Shown: one piece after another, positions 13,932 to 16,427 of the stretch | Layout: each line of letters begins with the position of its first letter | Position numbering within the stretch: position 1 is the stretch's first letter | DNA from: UBA6544 sp049601975 | Lineage (GTDB): Bacteria; Pseudomonadota; Alphaproteobacteria; UBA8366 | NCBI GenBank assembly: GCA_049601975.1 | Contig: JBMYRC010000093.1 | Coordinates: 1 to 16,427, forward strand | DNA: 16,427 bases | Direction: 5' to 3' | Made by a program: the position numbers and the translations under genes | Notes under the pieces: model-generated | Database searches by the model: none | The model's input: only the letters and a program-made list of their open reading frames with translations | What the model was told of the DNA's origin: nothing

Positions 13932-15659
13932 TTAATGAATTTCTGGCTCTTGCACGTCTTCACCGGCTTCCAAGAAGTCAAAATCGCACCCTTCGTTGGC
14001 TTGGCGGATATGTTGCGCATACATCCAACCATAGCCCCTTTTGTAATGTGGCTCCGGTGCGACCCAATCCGCTTTTCGACTTGCCATCTCTTCATCTGAA
14101 ATTTCCAGATGTAATCGCCGACCGGGAATATCCAGCTCAATCATATCGCCGTCACGGACAAGAGCGAGGGGACCCCCGATAAATGATTCGGGTGCTACAT
14201 GCAGAACGCAAGTGCCGTAAGACGTGCCGCTCATGCGGGCGTCGGAAATGCGCACCATATCGCGGACACCTTCTTTGAGCAGTTTTTGAGGGATCGGAAG
14301 TTGGCCCCATTCCGGCATGCCGGGACCCCCGACCGGACCTGCGTTCTGCAGCACGATGACTGAATCCTTGGTGATATTGAGATTGATGTCGTCAATTCGC
14401 ACGGCCATGTCGTTGTAATTCTTGAACACGACGGCAGGCCCCTTGTGTTGATGTAGCTGCTTTTCCGCAGCGGTGTGTTTAATGACCGCGCCGTCGGGCG
14501 ATAGATTGCCCTTGAGGGTTACCAGACCGCCTTCATCGGACATCGTGTTGTCCAAAGTGCGGATTACTTCATTATTATAGACTTTCGCGCCCTCGATATT
14601 CTGACCCAAGGTCTTGCCATTGACGGTATTGGCATCGAGATTGAGCTTATCGGAAAGCCGATTGAGCAAGGCGCGGAGGCCGCCTGCATAATAGAAATCC
14701 TCCATCAACCACCTCCCCGATGGGCGAATATCGGCAATTACCGGAGTCGTCCGCGAGAGAGCATCGAACAACTCAAGGTCAATATCCACTCCTGCACGGC
14801 GCCCGATGGCCAGCAGATGGATCGCGGAATTCGTCGAGCCACCAAGCGCCATAATCGTTGTGACCGAGTTCTCCAACGCCTTGCGGTCTAAAATGTCTCG
14901 CGGTTTGAGGTCTTCCCAGACCATGTCGACGACCCTCCGCCCGGTAGCCGACGCCATTCGTATGTGGTGGGAATCGGCCGCGGGAATGGATGCCGCACCC
15001 GGTAATGTCATGCCGAGCGCTTCGGCCGCGCTGGTCATGGTCGACGCGGTACCCATGGTCATGCAGTGGCCGGGCGAACGAGCAATACCACTCTCGACCT
15101 CGTCCCACTCATCTTCTGTGATGTTGCCGGCCCGCAATTCGGCCCAGTATTTCCACGAATCGGTGCCGCTACCGAGCGGCTCCCCGTGCCAATTCCCCCG
15201 CAACATCGGTCCTGCGGGAACGAAAATCGCGGGAATATTCATACTCGCCGCAGCCATCAGCAACGCGGGCGTGGTTTTATCGCAACCGCCCATTAATACC
15301 GCGCCGTCGATTGGATGGCTGCGCAAGAGTTCCTCGGCTTCCATTGCCAGCATATTGCGGTAGAGCATCGTCGAGGGTTTCACGAACGGCTCGGATAGGC
15401 TCATCGCCGGTAGCTCCAGAGGAAACCCTCCAGCCTGCAATATGCCGCGCTTAACGTCGTCGACCCGTTGTTTGAAATGCGCGTGGCACTGATTGATATC
15501 CGACCAGGTGTTGATGATCGCAATGGCAGGCTTCCCTTCCCAATCATCGGCACCGTAACCCATCTGTTTGGCCCGAGAACGATGCCCGAACGCCCTCAAA
15601 TCCTGTACGCCAAACCAGCGGAAACTGCGGAGGTCTTCAGGTTTTTTTCGGACGGACAT
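13932..15659 (-). CDS. IlvD/Edd-family dehydratase, pentonate (L-arabinonate/D-xylonate) type
   Basis: 575-residue Fe-S dehydratase that probably removes water from a sugar acid to give a 2-keto-3-deoxy acid. The three cluster cysteines are Cys58 (DINQCHAHF), Cys126 (MGGCDKTTP) and Cys199 (SPGHCMTMG). This closely matches Cys59/127/200 of Rhizobium L-arabinonate dehydratase as I recall it. Lys128 matches the Mg-binding carbamylated Lys and Ser477 in DARMSGTSYG the catalytic Ser. The N-terminus KKPEDLRSFRWFGVQDLR belongs to the sugar-acid branch, not to IlvD of branched-chain amino acid synthesis. An upstream Met would give 597 residues, but the ATG at 15659 has a GGAG ribosome site 6 nt before it and starts at the family N-terminus. 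Exact substrate is open. The gene stands alone, with no adjacent aldolase or dehydrogenase in the window. Confidence 0.9.
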   Translation of the reverse strand: MSVRKKPEDLRSFRWFGVQDLRAFGHRSRAKQMGYGADDWEGKPAIAIINTWSDINQCHAHFKQRVDDVKRGILQAGGFPLELPAMSLSEPFVKPSTMLYRNMLAMEAEELLRSHPIDGAVLMGGCDKTTPALLMAAASMNIPAIFVPAGPMLRGNWHGEPLGSGTDSWKYWAELRAGNITEDEWDEVESGIARSPGHCMTMGTASTMTSAAEALGMTLPGAASIPAADSHHIRMASATGRRVVDMVWEDLKPRDILDRKALENSVTTIMALGGSTNSAIHLLAIGRRAGVDIDLELFDALSRTTPVIADIRPSGRWLMEDFYYAGGLRALLNRLSDKLNLDANTVNGKTLGQNIEGAKVYNNEVIRTLDNTMSDEGGLVTLKGNLSPDGAVIKHTAAEKQLHQHKGPAVVFKNYNDMAVRIDDINLNITKDSVIVLQNAGPVGGPGMPEWGQLPIPQKLLKEGVRDMVRISDARMSGTSYGTCVLHVAPESFIGGPLALVRDGDMIELDIPGRRLHLEISDEEMASRKADWVAPEPHYKRGYGWMYAQHIRQANEGCDFDFLEAGEDVQEPEIH

Positions 15660-15735
15660 GGGAAACTCCATTGATGCGTAGGAAAAGATTGAGTGCAACT
15701 TGTCCCTGTGGGAAAGGCGCGTCAAACCGTATGGC

Positions 15736-15741
15736 TGTCAA
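15736..15741 (-). promoter_or_regulatory. Candidate -35 box of the dehydratase
   Basis: TTGACA on the minus strand, the exact sigma-70 consensus, 76 bp before the ATG at 15659. No good -10 lies at the proper spacing, so this is only a pointer. Confidence 0.2.
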
Positions 15742-15746
15742 ATATG

Positions 15747-15758
15747 TATAAATTTATA
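15747..15758. promoter_or_regulatory. AT palindrome TATAAATTTATA in dehydratase/DUF427 divergent region
   Basis: Perfect 12-bp palindrome made only of A and T in the 213-bp divergent intergenic region. It may be part of a -10 or an AT-rich regulator site. Such sequences also arise by chance in AT-rich spacers. Confidence 0.25.
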
Positions 15759-15775
15759 GATAAATGGGCCTAAAA

Positions 15776-15798
15776 AATTGGCGTCAGGTTGCCCAATT
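15776..15798. promoter_or_regulatory. Inverted repeat AATTGG-N11-CCAATT
   Basis: AATTGG (15776-15781) and CCAATT (15793-15798) are perfect 6-bp arms with an 11-bp spacer. Arm centres are 17 bp apart, the size of a dimeric-regulator operator. It overlaps the candidate DUF427 -35 box, so it could control that gene or the divergent dehydratase. Confidence 0.35.
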
Positions 15799-15816
15799 AA
15801 AAATGATTAATACAAT
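15789..15816 (+). promoter_or_regulatory. Candidate promoter of the DUF427 gene
   Basis: TTGCCC (15789-15794), a 16-bp spacer and TACAAT (15811-15816) resemble a sigma-70-type promoter, 56 bp before the ATG at 15873. The form is similar to the candidate before the ComA-like gene. Confidence 0.4.
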
Positions 15817-15872
15817 GCGTTCAGATCGCATTATTGTTCCCTAAGCGATTGAATAAATAAGGAATACGTCCG

Positions 15873-16400
15873 ATGGCAAAAGCGGTTTGGAAGGACATTG
15901 TCCTGGCGGAGAGCGACGATATCGTATTTGTCGAAGGAAATGTCTATTTTCCGCGCGCCGATGTGGATTGGGGTTATATCCAAATGTCGGATGAATTGCC
16001 TCTTACATATTGTCATTGGAAGGGCTTGGCCGAATATTACGATATCTTTGTCGGCGAGGAGCCCAATAAGGGAGCGGCTTGGGCCTATGTCGAACCTTAT
16101 CCCGAAGCCGAGGCTATTGCTGGGCGTGTCGCCTTTTGGCATGGCGTCGAAGTCACGGGCAGCCCGGATGGCGAGGGTCAGATCGAAAAACTTCCGAGCC
16201 AACATGTAGATAAGACGGGCTGGAAAGGTCTTTGTTGGTATTTGAAATTTACCGATAAGCCTTATCTAGACACTGCCGATATCGAGGTGAATACCGGAAT
16301 CATCGAAGCGGGTTTGGCTGAAATCTGGCAGGATTACAACGTGCAAAGATATGCGCAGCTCTACGGCTGGAAATTATCGCTCCGCGTTGAGCGAACTTGA
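15873..16400 (+). CDS. DUF427 family protein with C-terminal extension
   Basis: 175-residue protein. Residues about 6-95 match DUF427: VWKDIVLAESDDIVFVEGNVYFPRADVD-type opening, then YCHWKGLAEYYD (47-58), AWAYVEPYP (69-77) and VAFWHGVEV (86-94). The biochemical role of DUF427 is not established. Usual family members are about 95-125 residues, so the last 80 residues, containing TGWKGLCWYLKFTDKPYLD, are an extension I do not recognise. The protein looks soluble and has no signal peptide. AAGGA lies 9 nt before the ATG. It is divergent from the dehydratase and shares its 213-bp regulatory region. The last 27 bp of the window after its TGA hold no visible feature. Confidence 0.85.
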   Translation: MAKAVWKDIVLAESDDIVFVEGNVYFPRADVDWGYIQMSDELPLTYCHWKGLAEYYDIFVGEEPNKGAAWAYVEPYPEAEAIAGRVAFWHGVEVTGSPDGEGQIEKLPSQHVDKTGWKGLCWYLKFTDKPYLDTADIEVNTGIIEAGLAEIWQDYNVQRYAQLYGWKLSLRVERT

Positions 16401-16427
16401 ACGCGAGAAACTTCATTTCCGGCTATT

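Noticed and set aside
15660..15725. Upstream start of the IlvD/Edd dehydratase
   Set aside because: The extra 22 residues are not family-like. The ATG at 15659 has a GGAG site and begins at the conserved N-terminus.

Overview
The window (about 57% GC by eye, genes tightly packed on both strands) looks like a free-living proteobacterium, most likely an alphaproteobacterium. This rests on protein flavour only: a pentonate-type IlvD/Edd dehydratase, a CbtBA cobalt transporter, a long proteobacterial GST, a ComA-like protein and a TauD-type dioxygenase. No rRNA, tRNA, integrase, transposase or CRISPR was seen. It reads as a metabolic and transport accessory region rather than a mobile element.

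Layout: (1) the 3' three quarters of an RND efflux pump gene (+), cut by the left edge; (2) two tandem gamma-glutamyltransferase-fold genes (-), separated by a REP-like hairpin; (3) a divergent TauD-family dioxygenase (+); (4) an aldo/keto reductase followed by an LLM-class flavin/F420 oxidoreductase (+); (5) a minus-strand pair, metallo-beta-lactamase-fold hydrolase then a GrdB/PrdB-like protein; (6) a divergent plus-strand pair, ComA (phosphosulfolactate synthase)-like protein then a long glutathione S-transferase; (7) cbtB-cbtA (-); (8) a pentonate-type IlvD/Edd dehydratase (-); (9) a DUF427 protein (+). No stretch of 300 bases or more lacks a gene. The largest gaps are 13644-13931, 6801-7023 and 15660-15872.

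The main discovery is at 9018-9893 on the minus strand. A standard ORF caller sees two fragments of 161 and about 123 residues. They lie in the same frame, separated by a single TGA followed by six sense codons. Read through, the TGA falls in a U-P-V-C redox motif at the exact place where this family carries its active-site Sec/Cys. Eleven nucleotides after the TGA begins a perfect 7-bp hairpin with a GUG loop, flanked by a second 5-bp helix, which is the geometry of a bacterial SECIS. I therefore annotate one 291-residue selenoprotein, not a pseudogene. It is probably co-transcribed with the upstream MBL-fold hydrolase.

Several genes here act on thiol, sulfur or amide chemistry (GGT-like hydrolases, GST, TauD-like dioxygenase, ComA-like protein, selenoprotein). 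A shared organosulfur or peptide catabolic role is conceivable, but it is inference and no pathway can be assigned from sequence alone. Both GGT-like proteins keep the catalytic Thr but lack the residues that bind the gamma-glutamyl group in classical GGT, so glutathione is an unlikely substrate.
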